From Zobellella denitrificans (GTDB lineage Bacteria; Pseudomonadota; Gammaproteobacteria; Enterobacterales; Aeromonadaceae): a stretch of DNA of 34,914 nt. The position numbers and the translations under genes were made by a program. Shown here in pieces: positions 1 through 6,759 of this stretch (positions are counted from its first letter, which is position 1; the number at the start of each line of letters is the position of its first letter). Under the pieces are notes generated by a model that ran no database searches, had not been told where the DNA came from, and saw only the letters and a list, made by a program, of their open reading frames with translations. The DNA lies in assembly GCF_002237365.1 (NCBI RefSeq), contig NZ_NMUO01000033.1, positions 1-34,914 of the forward strand, written 5' to 3'.

Positions 1-193
1 CGCCACCGCCGTCGAGCAGCAGGGAGCGGTCAGCGAGGAGATCAACCGCAGCATCAGCAGCATACGGGCGTCGGCCGACAGCCATGTGCGCAGCGGGCAG
101 GGCAACCGCCAGCGCTGCCACGAGGTGGTGCAGCTCACCGGCGGCCTGACCGAGCTGTTCCGCCAGTTCTGGGTACAGCGGGCACGCGCCTGA
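1..193 (+). CDS. Methyl-accepting chemotaxis protein, C-terminal fragment
   Basis: This is the 3' end of a gene that begins before the window; the frame starts at base 2 and ends with TGA at 191-193. The readable tail begins ATAVEQQGAVSEEINRSI, the typical end of the cytoplasmic signalling helix of a chemotaxis receptor, where the A-T-A-x-E-Q-x-x-x-x-x-E-I-N pattern recurs. Such receptors relay ligand signals to CheW/CheA. No C-terminal NWETF-like pentapeptide is present, so it would not tether CheR/CheB that way. Ligand domain and start lie outside the window. The complete receptor at 6760-8808 has a similar tail ([14 protein letters not shown]), so the two are probably distant paralogues. 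Confidence 0.8.
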   Translation, partial: ATAVEQQGAVSEEINRSISSIRASADSHVRSGQGNRQRCHEVVQLTGGLTELFRQFWVQRARA

Positions 194-204
194 GGCGGTC
201 GGCG

Positions 205-291
205 GTGCTTGGGTCGAATAAATTCGATCCTAGCGGCGGCCCCTTCGCAGGGGCCGCCGCAGGTCCATGGCAGGGGCCACTTCAGTGGACC
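205..291. repeat. Paired GGTC-type intergenic palindromes
   Basis: Two short palindromes follow the receptor gene. The first (about 211-231) reads GTCGAATAAATTCGATCC; the second (275-291) reads GGCCACTTCAGTGGACC. A GC-rich hairpin (GGCGGCCCC...GGGGCCGCC, about 235-257) lies between them. The same two motif types recur at 13235, 18158-18237, 21021-21080, 23279-23338, 25336-25431 and 28690-28849. The second palindrome overlaps the focA stop codon at 282-284. Confidence 0.8.
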
Positions 292-1154
292 TTTCCGCCG
301 CCGGCGCCCGGGCGCAGGTAAATCAGCCAATAGCTGAGCCCCACCAGCACACCGCCGCCGATGATATTGCCCAGGGTGACCGGCAGCAGGTTGCGTAGCA
401 AAAAGTTGGCCAGGGTCAGCTCGGCAAAATCGGCGGGCAGGGCGCCGGTCAGGGCCCAGAATTCGGGGCCGGCGAACTGCTGGATGGCGATGGCCAGGGG
501 CACGATAAAGAGGTTGGCAATGCTGTGCTCGAAGCCGCTGGCCACGAACATGGCGATGGGCAGCAGCATTACCAGCACCTTGTCGGTGTTGCTGCGGCAG
601 GAAAAGCTCATCCATACTGCCAGGCACACCATCATGTTGCACAGTATCCCTAAGGCCACCGCCTGCACAAAGCCGTGGTGCAGCTTGTGCCGGGCGATGT
701 TCAGGGTGTTGAGGCCCCAGGCCCCGTCGGCGGCCAGGTGCTGGCCGGCCAGCCAGATCAGCAGCACGAACAGCAGGGCGCCGCCCAGGTTGCCCAGGTA
801 GACGACCACCCAGTTGCGGGCCAGCTGGCCCCAGCCGATGCGCCGGCTGGCCCGGGCGACGGTGGTGAGCACGCTGGAGGTAAACAGCTCGCCGCCGCAA
901 ATCACCACCAGGATCAGCCCCAGGCTGAAGGCCAGGCCGCCGATAAAGCGCGCCATGCCCCAGGGCAGGCCGCCGGCGCCGGTGGTAACCGTGATGTAGA
1001 ACACGAAGGCGATGGAGATAAACACGCCGGCGGTCAGCGCCAGTATGAAAGATTGCAACGGTGGGCTGCTGGCCTTGTAGACCCCCACATCCTCGGCCTT
1101 TTTCGCCATTTCCGGCGGTAGCAGGGGATCAAGATTAGTGTTGTTCGGTTTCAT
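282..1154 (-). CDS. focA: Formate transporter FocA
   Basis: A 290-residue inner-membrane channel of the formate/nitrite transporter family that moves formate across the membrane during fermentation. Long identities with E. coli FocA can be recalled: AGVFISIAFVFYIT, FSLGLILVVICGGELFTSS, NWVVVYLGNLGGALLFVLL and FVASGFEHSIAN, the last holding the pore-gating histidine. Six membrane segments fit the family, and length is close to the usual 285. ATG at 1154 is preferred over a GTG at 1163 because it matches the family N terminus and has GGGTGG upstream. The last residues (KVH, stop) are encoded inside an intergenic palindrome, so the C terminus differs from relatives. No pflB lies alongside. An FNR-type box sits upstream at 1216-1229. 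Confidence 0.93.
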   Translation of the reverse strand: MKPNNTNLDPLLPPEMAKKAEDVGVYKASSPPLQSFILALTAGVFISIAFVFYITVTTGAGGLPWGMARFIGGLAFSLGLILVVICGGELFTSSVLTTVARASRRIGWGQLARNWVVVYLGNLGGALLFVLLIWLAGQHLAADGAWGLNTLNIARHKLHHGFVQAVALGILCNMMVCLAVWMSFSCRSNTDKVLVMLLPIAMFVASGFEHSIANLFIVPLAIAIQQFAGPEFWALTGALPADFAELTLANFLLRNLLPVTLGNIIGGGVLVGLSYWLIYLRPGAGGGKVH

Positions 1155-1186
1155 GGTGGCCACCCGATCGCTGAAAATGTAGTTTT

Positions 1187-1229
1187 ATTCTAACGGTTGT
1201 GGGGCGGCGGAAGACTTGACCTGGATCAG
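1187..1229 (-). promoter_or_regulatory. focA promoter with FNR-type box
   Basis: On the minus strand, a TTGAT-N4-ATCAA-like box (plus strand TTGAC-CTGG-ATCAG, 1216-1229, 8 of 10 consensus bases) is followed by a -10-like TAGAAT at 1192-1187. A start near 1181 would put the box centre at about -41.5, the class II FNR activating position. FNR activation of focA is known in E. coli. Confidence 0.6.
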
Positions 1230-1255
1230 GCGCAAAACGGGCGGGGGAAGAAACC

Positions 1256-1282
1256 CTTGGCCGACGGCGCCTGCCGGCCAAG
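1256..1282 (-). terminator. Hairpin after the antiporter gene
   Basis: Arms CTTGGCCG and CGGCCAAG pair around a 10-11-nt loop, 9 nt beyond the antiporter stop codon. The following T-tract is weak (GGGTTTCTTCC on the minus strand), so it may be an imperfect intrinsic terminator between the antiporter and focA. Confidence 0.45.
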
Positions 1283-1290
1283 GGCGGTGT

Positions 1291-2613
1291 TCAGAGCACC
1301 ATGGTCGCCAGCCAGCCGAAGGCGATCAACGGCAGGTTGTAGTGCAGGAAGGTGGGCACGACCGAGTCCCAGATATGGTCGTGCTGGCCGTCCGCGTTCA
1401 GGCCCGAGGTGGGGCCCAGGGTGGAGTCGGAGGCCGGCGAGCCCGCGTCCCCCAGGGCGCCGGCGGTGCCGATAATGGCGACCGTGGCCAGCGGCGAGAA
1501 GCCGAGCGCGATGCACAGGGGCACATAGATGGGCGCGATGATGGGAATGGTGGAAAAAGAAGAGCCGATGCCCATGGTGATCAGCAGGCCCACCACCAGC
1601 ATCATCAGGGCGGCGAGGGCCCTGTTGTCGCCGATCACCGCTTCCACCGCCAGCACCAGGCTGCCGATGCCGTCGGTGGCCTTGAGCACGGCGGCGAAGC
1701 CGGCGGCGGCGATCATGATAAAGCCGATCAGCGACATCATCTTCACCCCCTGGGTGAAGGCGTCCTGGCTTTCCCTGAACTTGATGACGCCGCCCAGGGT
1801 GAAGATCACAAAGCCGACCATGGCGCCGAGGATGATGGAGTCGCTGTACAGCTGCAGCCCCAGGGCGGTGAGGATGGCGAGCACGGCGATCAGGATATGG
1901 GCGCCGTTGATGCTGACGTGCTCGGGCTCGATGGCCAGGATTTTGGCTTCGTCATAGTCCCGGGGGCGGCGGTAGCTGATGAACAGCGCCACCAGCAGGC
2001 CGAGCAGCATGCCGCCCACGGGAATCGCCATGGCGGTGGGCAGCATGGCCTTGTCGGCCGTTACCCCGTTCTCGACCAGGTTGGCCAGCAGGATGTTGTT
2101 CAGGAAGATGCCGCCAAAGCCCACCGGCAGCAGCATGTAGGTGGCGGTGAGGCCGAAGGTGAGCACGCAGGCCACGGCGCGCCGGTCCAGCCGCAGCCTG
2201 GCCATCACATGCAGCAGCGGCGGGATCAGGATGGGAATAAAGGCAATATGCACCGGGATCAGGTTCTGGGAGGAGATGGCCACCAGCAGCAATACGCTCA
2301 GCAGCACCGCCTTGATCCACAACAGGCGGCCGGCGGTGGCGTCCTGGCCTAGGGCGCGGATCACCTTGAGCGCGAGCAGGTCGGTGATGCCGGAACGGGC
2401 GATGGCCACGGCAAAGGCGCCCAGCATGGCGTAACTCAGGGCGATGGTGGCGCCGCCGCCAAGGCCGCCGGCGAAGGTATTGACCGCCTCGGTCAACGAC
2501 AGGCCGGCGACCATGCCGCCCGCCAGGGCGCTGAGGGTAAGGGCAACCACCACGTTGATGCGCATCAGGCTCAGGGCCAGCATCAGGCAGACGGCAACGA
2601 CAACAGGATTCAT
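1291..2613 (-). CDS. Na+/H+ antiporter family membrane protein (NhaC/YuiF-like)
   Basis: A 440-residue, strongly hydrophobic protein with about 11-12 predicted membrane segments. The sequence resembles the Na_H_antiporter (PF03553) group with an N-terminal extension domain, as in YuiF-type proteins; conserved-looking stretches are [16 protein letters not shown] and [32 protein letters not shown] near the C terminus (quoted in part: the GDAGSPASD patch is the likely substrate site). The family exchanges sodium for protons, though some members carry amino acids, so the true substrate is open. ATG at 2613 has GGAAGGA six bases upstream. It is transcribed towards focA, from which it is separated by a hairpin and the focA promoter, so the two are probably independent units. 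Confidence 0.8.
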   Translation of the reverse strand: MNPVVVAVCLMLALSLMRINVVVALTLSALAGGMVAGLSLTEAVNTFAGGLGGGATIALSYAMLGAFAVAIARSGITDLLALKVIRALGQDATAGRLLWIKAVLLSVLLLVAISSQNLIPVHIAFIPILIPPLLHVMARLRLDRRAVACVLTFGLTATYMLLPVGFGGIFLNNILLANLVENGVTADKAMLPTAMAIPVGGMLLGLLVALFISYRRPRDYDEAKILAIEPEHVSINGAHILIAVLAILTALGLQLYSDSIILGAMVGFVIFTLGGVIKFRESQDAFTQGVKMMSLIGFIMIAAAGFAAVLKATDGIGSLVLAVEAVIGDNRALAALMMLVVGLLITMGIGSSFSTIPIIAPIYVPLCIALGFSPLATVAIIGTAGALGDAGSPASDSTLGPTSGLNADGQHDHIWDSVVPTFLHYNLPLIAFGWLATMVL

Positions 2614-2823
2614 GGGCTATCCTTCCGGCTTATGGAATTGGGGTGAACAGGTAAACGAGGGGGGCTAGTTTGCAAATTCAGGCCAGAATGTCGAGCATTA
2701 TTTGGCATTTTCGCCGCCATCCTTGTTTTTCCTGCTGATAAAATGGCAAGGTGCAGCACACCGGCATCCTGCCCGGGGGGGAGGGGACCTTGCCGCAACT
2801 TTACCCAACCGGCCGCCTTGCCC

Positions 2824-2852
2824 TTGGGTTTGGCGGCAGGCGCCCATATACT
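2824..2852 (+). promoter_or_regulatory. Promoter of the peroxiredoxin gene
   Basis: A sigma-70-type promoter is visible: TTGGGT (2824-2829), 17-bp spacer, TATACT (2847-2852). The predicted start near 2859 gives a leader of about 54 nt before the ATG at 2913. The rest of the 2614-2912 gap shows nothing I can support. Confidence 0.65.
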
Positions 2853-2912
2853 GTGTAGTCGAATTGCGTGGTTTCCTGGAAACCCATTATTGTAAACACC
2901 AAGGAGATAGAC

Positions 2913-3518
2913 ATGAGCGTACTGGTAGGCCGCCAGGCCCCCGACTTTACCGCTGCTGCTGTACTGGGTAATGGCGAAATCGTTGATAACTTCAACCTGA
3001 AAGAGTTCACCAAGGGCAAAGCCGCCGTGGTGTTCTTCTACCCGCTGGACTTCACCTTCGTGTGCCCGTCCGAACTGATCGCCTTCGATCGTCGTTATGA
3101 AGAGTTCCAGAGCCGCGGCGTGGAAGTGATCGGCGTGTCCATCGACTCCCAGTTCAGCCACAACGCCTGGCGCAACACCCCGGTAGACAAGGGCGGCATC
3201 GGCCAGGTGAAATACCCGCTGGTGGCCGACGTCAAGCACGACATCTGCAAGGCCTATGACGTGGAGCACCCGGAAGCCGGTGTGGCCTTCCGTGGCTCAT
3301 TCCTGATCGACGCCAACGGCGTGGTTCGTCACCAGGTGGTGAACGATCTGCCGCTGGGCCGCAACATCGACGAAATGCTGCGCATGGTCGATGCCCTGCA
3401 GTTCCACGAAGAGCACGGCGAAGTGTGCCCGGCCCAGTGGGAAAAGGGCAAGCAAGGCATGCAGGCTTCTCCGGACGGCGTGGCCCGCTTCCTGGCGGAG
3501 CACGCCGAGGGCCTGTAA
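2913..3518 (+). CDS. 2-Cys peroxiredoxin (AhpC/Prx1 type)
   Basis: A 201-residue thiol peroxidase that reduces hydrogen peroxide and organic hydroperoxides in the cytosol. The peroxidatic cysteine is C51 in FTFVCPSE and the resolving cysteine is C172 in EVCPAQW, giving the typical 2-Cys mechanism. The GGIGQ motif (about 94-98) resembles the GGLG motif of sensitive peroxiredoxins, but the C-terminal YF motif is missing (the protein ends AEHAEGL), so it is probably not readily hyperoxidised. ATG at 2913 is supported by AAGGAG and by the family N terminus MSVLVGRQAPDF; an upstream in-frame ATG at 2868 lies too close to the promoter start. It is monocistronic, with its own promoter and a strong terminator. 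No ahpF is adjacent, so the reductant is unknown (thioredoxin is likely). Confidence 0.92.
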   Translation: MSVLVGRQAPDFTAAAVLGNGEIVDNFNLKEFTKGKAAVVFFYPLDFTFVCPSELIAFDRRYEEFQSRGVEVIGVSIDSQFSHNAWRNTPVDKGGIGQVKYPLVADVKHDICKAYDVEHPEAGVAFRGSFLIDANGVVRHQVVNDLPLGRNIDEMLRMVDALQFHEEHGEVCPAQWEKGKQGMQASPDGVARFLAEHAEGL

Positions 3519-3542
3519 TCCCTCCTTGCGTTCTGCACAACA

Positions 3543-3572
3543 AAATGCCGGCACCTTGCCGGCATTTTTTTA
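3543..3572 (+). terminator. Intrinsic terminator after peroxiredoxin
   Basis: AAAATGCCGGCA, short loop, TGCCGGCATTTTTTT: a textbook Rho-independent terminator. Its T-run overlaps the TAA of the convergent gene at 3570-3830, so it may serve both strands. Confidence 0.9.
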
Positions 3573-3830
3573 TGGTTTTTCCACCTGGCCACGGGTCTGC
3601 ATGCGCGGCGTTTCCTCCGCCGGTGGCGAGGCGAAGCTGGGCCTGTCGTCGAACAGGCTCCACAGCAGCATCAGCGCCGCCATCGCCACGGCGACCAGCA
3701 GGAAGGACATGGGCTGGCGGATATAGTAGGGGGCATCGGTCAGGTCTTCCCGCAGCGCCCGGCAATGGGGACATCGTCGGCGGTGATCGTAAAAAGGGCG
3801 GCCACAGCGTCCGCAGTGGGTAATGGACAT
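3570..3830 (-). CDS. Small zinc-ribbon membrane protein, unknown function
   Basis: An 86-residue protein. The N terminus has two CxxC pairs (CGRC at 6-9 and CPHC at 20-23), which look like a zinc ribbon. One hydrophobic segment follows at about 42-60 (MSFLLVAVAMAALMLLWSL), then a short polar tail. This suggests a cytosolic zinc ribbon anchored to the inner membrane. The start at 3830 follows CGGAGACGGGAG; GGAG sits at usable spacing. The stop is shared with the T-run of the peroxiredoxin terminator. I do not recognise a named family. Confidence 0.7.
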   Translation of the reverse strand: MSITHCGRCGRPFYDHRRRCPHCRALREDLTDAPYYIRQPMSFLLVAVAMAALMLLWSLFDDRPSFASPPAEETPRMQTRGQVEKP

Positions 3831-3913
3831 CTCCCGTCTCCGTTATTGTTATTCTCCAACCCTTAAAAAATAATGCAGACAGGCTAAAAATCCAGCAGGA
3901 CGCGCGGGGGACT

Positions 3914-3936
3914 CCGGGGCGGCGGTGCCGCCCCGG
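3914..3936 (-). terminator. Perfect GC hairpin downstream of the TIGR02647-type gene
   Basis: CCGGGGCGGC and GCCGCCCCGG pair perfectly around GGT. It lies 15 nt beyond the stop of the gene at 3952-4197, but there is no T-run on the minus strand, so termination is possible rather than certain. Confidence 0.4.
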
Positions 3937-3951
3937 CAGTAGCAGGAGGGA

Positions 3952-4197
3952 TCAGGCGGTGGTGGTTTCCCGCAGCAGGCCGAGCAGGGCCTGGGCGTGT
4001 TCGGTGGTTTCACGCCCCAGGTCGGTGAGGTAGCCACCGTCCCTCAGGGTGATAAGCCCCTTGTCATGCAGCCGGGCGGCGGCGGCAATCACCGCCGGAT
4101 CCGCATCGTGGTGCACCTTGATGCCTTGCTGGGTGGTATCGAGATCGAAATGCAGCAACAGGTTCAGTTCGTCCATCAATGCCTGGTTGTAACGCAT
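3952..4197 (-). CDS. TIGR02647-type small protein, probable DNA-binding
   Basis: An 81-residue protein that looks like the TIGR02647 family, short gammaproteobacterial proteins often labelled DNA-binding. Matching features recalled from the family are ELNLLLHFDLDTTQQGIKVHHDADPA and KGLITLRDGGYLTDLGRE, the latter resembling a small winged-helix turn (only key parts are given). There is no signal peptide or membrane segment. ATG at 4197 has AAGGAG eight bases upstream. It is divergent from modF; the 174-nt gap must hold both promoters, but I could not pick convincing ones. The role is not established. Confidence 0.75.
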   Translation of the reverse strand: MRYNQALMDELNLLLHFDLDTTQQGIKVHHDADPAVIAAAARLHDKGLITLRDGGYLTDLGRETTEHAQALLGLLRETTTA

Positions 4198-4371
4198 ATG
4201 CGCTCCTTAGCGGAGGGTGAGTGACTCCCGGACCTTAGCCTGTTCCGCCCCGGCGGGTTGGGTGCTGGCTCACAAATCCGGATCCTGGGAGCCGATTTTG
4301 TCTCTTGCATCGGGCCGGCGGCTTGCCGATGATGTCCCTTTTTTGATTCACAGCAAAGGACGCCACAGGAC

Positions 4372-5847
4372 ATGACCGCCATCCGCATCAGGGACGCCCG
4401 TTTCGCCATCAGCGAGCGTCATCGTTTGACCATCCGCCACCTCGATCTCGAGGCGGGGCAGTGCTGGAGCTTCGTCGGCGCCAACGGCAGCGGCAAGACC
4501 GCCCTGGCCCGGGCCCTGGCTGGCGAACTCAGGCTGCTGGAAGGCGAGGCCGACAACGGTTTCGGGCGCATCGAGTGGGTGTCGTTCGAACAGCTTCAGC
4601 AACTGGCCGACCGGGAGCGGGAAGAAGACGAGAGCGATCTGCTCGACTACGAGGATCAGGGCCACAGCGCCCGCCAGATCATCCTGGAGGGGGGCGGCGG
4701 CGAGGCGCGGCTGGCGGCGCTGGCCGAGCGCTTCGGCATCACCGGCCTGCTGGATCGCGGCTTCAAGTACCTGTCCACCGGGGAAACCCGCAAGGTGCTG
4801 CTGTGCCGCGCCCTGCTGCGGGAGCCGGCGCTGCTGATCCTGGACGAGCCCTTCGACGGCCTGGACGTGACTGCCCACGCCGGCCTGATGCGGCTGCTGG
4901 AAGAGCTGGTGGCGGCGGGACAAAGCCTGGTGCTGATCCTCAACCGCTTCGAGGAGATCCCCGACTTTGCCGACCGGCTCGGCCTGGTGGCGGAATGTGA
5001 ACTGGGCCTGGCCGGCCCCCGCGACGAGGTGGTGGCCTCGGCCGAGTTGCTGCAACTGACCCACCTGGCGGCCATGGAGCAGGCGGGCCAGCGGCTGCCG
5101 CCGGCGGATCCGGACGCGGTGCGGCGAGCGCTGGACGACCGGGAACCGCGCATCCTGATGCGGGACATCAAGGTCAGCTACGGCGACAAGCGCATCCTCG
5201 ACGGCCTGAACTGGCAGGTCAACCCGGGCGAGCACTGGCAGATCGTCGGCCCCAACGGCGCCGGCAAGTCCACCCTGCTGAGCCTGGTGACCGGCGACCA
5301 TCCCCAGGGCTACAGCAACGATCTCACCCTGTTCGGCCGTCGCCGGGGCAGCGGCGAAAGCATCTGGGACATCAAGCAGCACATTGGCTACGTCAGCACC
5401 AGCATGCAGCAGGACTACCGGGTCACGGCCACGCCCCGCTCGGTGATCCTGTCCGGCTTCTTCGATTCCATCGGCGTCTACCAGCAGCCCGGCGACCGCC
5501 AGCTGGCCCTGGCCGGGCAATGGCTGGCGCTGCTCGGCCTGGAGCGGCTCGCCAACGAGCCCTTCCGCAATCTGTCCTACGGCCAGCAGCGGCTGCTGTT
5601 GATCGCCCGGGCCATGGTCAAGCACCCGCCCATCCTGATCCTGGACGAACCTTTGCAGGGGCTGGATACCTTCAACCGCCACTGGGTCAAGCGCTGGATC
5701 GATCTGCTGGTGGCGGAGGGCGGCACCCAGCTGCTGTTCGTGTCCCACCACCAGGAAGACGCCCCGGCCTGCATCAGCCACCGGCTGAGCTTTATCCCCG
5801 AGGGCGAGGGCCATATTTATCGCAGCGAGGCGCTTCAAGGGACTTGA
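4372..5847 (+). CDS. modF: ModF-type ABC ATPase (two ATP-binding domains)
   Basis: A 491-residue protein with two fused ABC ATPase domains and no membrane segment. Domain 1 has Walker A GANGSGKT (36-43), signature LSTGE and Walker B LLILDEPFDG. Domain 2 has Walker A GPNGAGKS (about 293-300), signature LSYGQQ and Walker B LILDEPLQGLD. The stretch NPGEHWQIVGPNGAGKSTLL and the DHPQGYSNDL patch match E. coli ModF (490 residues) closely. ModF is encoded with the molybdate genes in E. coli, but its exact function is unsettled; here no modABC or modE is present, so the gene has moved away from its usual partners. The start has AGGA close to the ATG at 4372. The signature sequences appear intact in both halves. 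Confidence 0.9.
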   Translation: MTAIRIRDARFAISERHRLTIRHLDLEAGQCWSFVGANGSGKTALARALAGELRLLEGEADNGFGRIEWVSFEQLQQLADREREEDESDLLDYEDQGHSARQIILEGGGGEARLAALAERFGITGLLDRGFKYLSTGETRKVLLCRALLREPALLILDEPFDGLDVTAHAGLMRLLEELVAAGQSLVLILNRFEEIPDFADRLGLVAECELGLAGPRDEVVASAELLQLTHLAAMEQAGQRLPPADPDAVRRALDDREPRILMRDIKVSYGDKRILDGLNWQVNPGEHWQIVGPNGAGKSTLLSLVTGDHPQGYSNDLTLFGRRRGSGESIWDIKQHIGYVSTSMQQDYRVTATPRSVILSGFFDSIGVYQQPGDRQLALAGQWLALLGLERLANEPFRNLSYGQQRLLLIARAMVKHPPILILDEPLQGLDTFNRHWVKRWIDLLVAEGGTQLLFVSHHQEDAPACISHRLSFIPEGEGHIYRSEALQGT

Positions 5848-5904
5848 CCGCAATCCCGGGCGGGGCGAGGATGGGATCCCCTTTGTCTGTCGGGACATTA
5901 ACCG

Positions 5905-6555
5905 ATGCTGAATATGGACTTTTCTCAACGACTGGCCCTTCCCTATGATCCCTCCCGCTGGCAGGCCTCCCCGGCCCCCGGGGTATGGCGCTACCCGCTG
6001 GAGCGGGAGCAGGCGGAAAGCGGCCATGTCACCAGCCTGGTCCGGTTTGAACCGGAGGCCCGCTTCCCCGAGCACAGCCACCCCCGGGGTGAGGAATTCT
6101 GGGTGCTGGAAGGCACCTTCTCCGATGAACAGGGCGACTACCCCGCCGGCAGCTACGTGCGCCATCCGCCCGGCAGCCGGCATGGCGCCTTCAGCCGCGA
6201 GGGCTGCCTTATCTTCGTTAAACTCAACCAGTTCGCCGCCGATGACCAGGGCGAACGCAAGCTGCTGCCCGGGCAGGATCTGTGGATCACCGGCGAGCAC
6301 GGTTACCGCCGCCTGCCCCTGCACAAGCACGGCGGGGTCGGCACCAGCCTGCTCGACTTTCCCGAAGGCGGCCGCTTTCCCCCCTGCTGTTACAAGCAGG
6401 GGCTGGAAATCCTGGTGCTGGAAGGCCAGCTCGACGAGGGGCCGCTCTCCTATCCGGCGCTGAGCTGGCTGCGCTTTCCCGCCGGCGCCGTGCCCGAGCT
6501 GGAAGCGGGCCGCCGCACCCGGCTCTGGGTGAGAACCGGCCATCTGCCGGCCTGA
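5905..6555 (+). CDS. Double-cupin protein, ChrR-cupin-like
   Basis: A 216-residue soluble protein made of two cupin barrels. The first (about 40-105) has the metal-binding pattern H57-S-H59...E63/E64 followed by H93, in HSHPRGEEFWVLEG. The second (about 130-210) keeps the fold (LEILVLEGQL) but has CC where the HxH should be, so that metal site is altered. The arrangement resembles the cupin domain of ChrR-type anti-sigma factors, but the zinc-binding anti-sigma domain is absent, so a role in sigma-factor control is not supported. Start ATG 5905 or 5914; neither has a strong ribosome site. It lies 57 nt after modF, and a terminator follows. Confidence 0.7.
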   Translation: MLNMDFSQRLALPYDPSRWQASPAPGVWRYPLEREQAESGHVTSLVRFEPEARFPEHSHPRGEEFWVLEGTFSDEQGDYPAGSYVRHPPGSRHGAFSREGCLIFVKLNQFAADDQGERKLLPGQDLWITGEHGYRRLPLHKHGGVGTSLLDFPEGGRFPPCCYKQGLEILVLEGQLDEGPLSYPALSWLRFPAGAVPELEAGRRTRLWVRTGHLPA

Positions 6556-6571
6556 CCGGGCCGTCCATCCC

Positions 6572-6603
6572 TTGCCGGTGTCGCGGCACACCGGCAACCT
6601 TTT
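6572..6603 (+). terminator. Intrinsic terminator after the cupin gene
   Basis: TTGCCGGTGT pairs with ACACCGGCAA (10 bp, 6-nt loop) and is followed by CCTTTTCCC. It separates the modF-cupin unit from the chemotaxis gene. Confidence 0.75.
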
Positions 6604-6654
6604 CCCTTCGGCCGGCACCGCCATGGTGCAATGGCGAGCGGACAGGCTCCCTGC

Positions 6655-6668
6655 TTGATCCAGGTCAA
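6655..6668 (+). promoter_or_regulatory. FNR-type box upstream of the NIT receptor
   Basis: TTGAT-CCAG-GTCAA matches the FNR consensus TTGAT-N4-ATCAA at 9 of 10 positions. It lies 91 nt before the receptor start and about 32 nt upstream of a sigma-28-like promoter at 6700. No convincing sigma-70 -10 element is placed for class II activation from it. Confidence 0.4.
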
Positions 6669-6699
6669 GGGGGAGGGGCCATTGTTTACGTTTCTCCGC

Positions 6700-6726
6700 T
6701 TCAGTCCACGAGGATAACGCCGATAC
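6700..6726 (+). promoter_or_regulatory. Sigma-28 (FliA)-like promoter of the chemotaxis receptor
   Basis: TTCAGTCC (6700-6707), 11-nt spacer, GCCGATAC (6719-6726), compared with the flagellar consensus TAAAGTTT-N11-GCCGATAA: 7 of 8 at the -10 and 4 of 8 at the -35, with exact spacing. Chemotaxis receptors are commonly in the FliA regulon. Confidence 0.6.
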
Positions 6727-6759
6727 ACTGCTATCTCCGGCGGTATCACGAGGCTTTGC

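Noticed and set aside
4348-6624. Very long open frame on the minus strand across modF and the cupin gene
   Set aside because: It is a GC-rich shadow of modF and the cupin: composition is Gln/Gly/Ala-rich low-complexity, no family motifs, and both plus-strand genes match known families.
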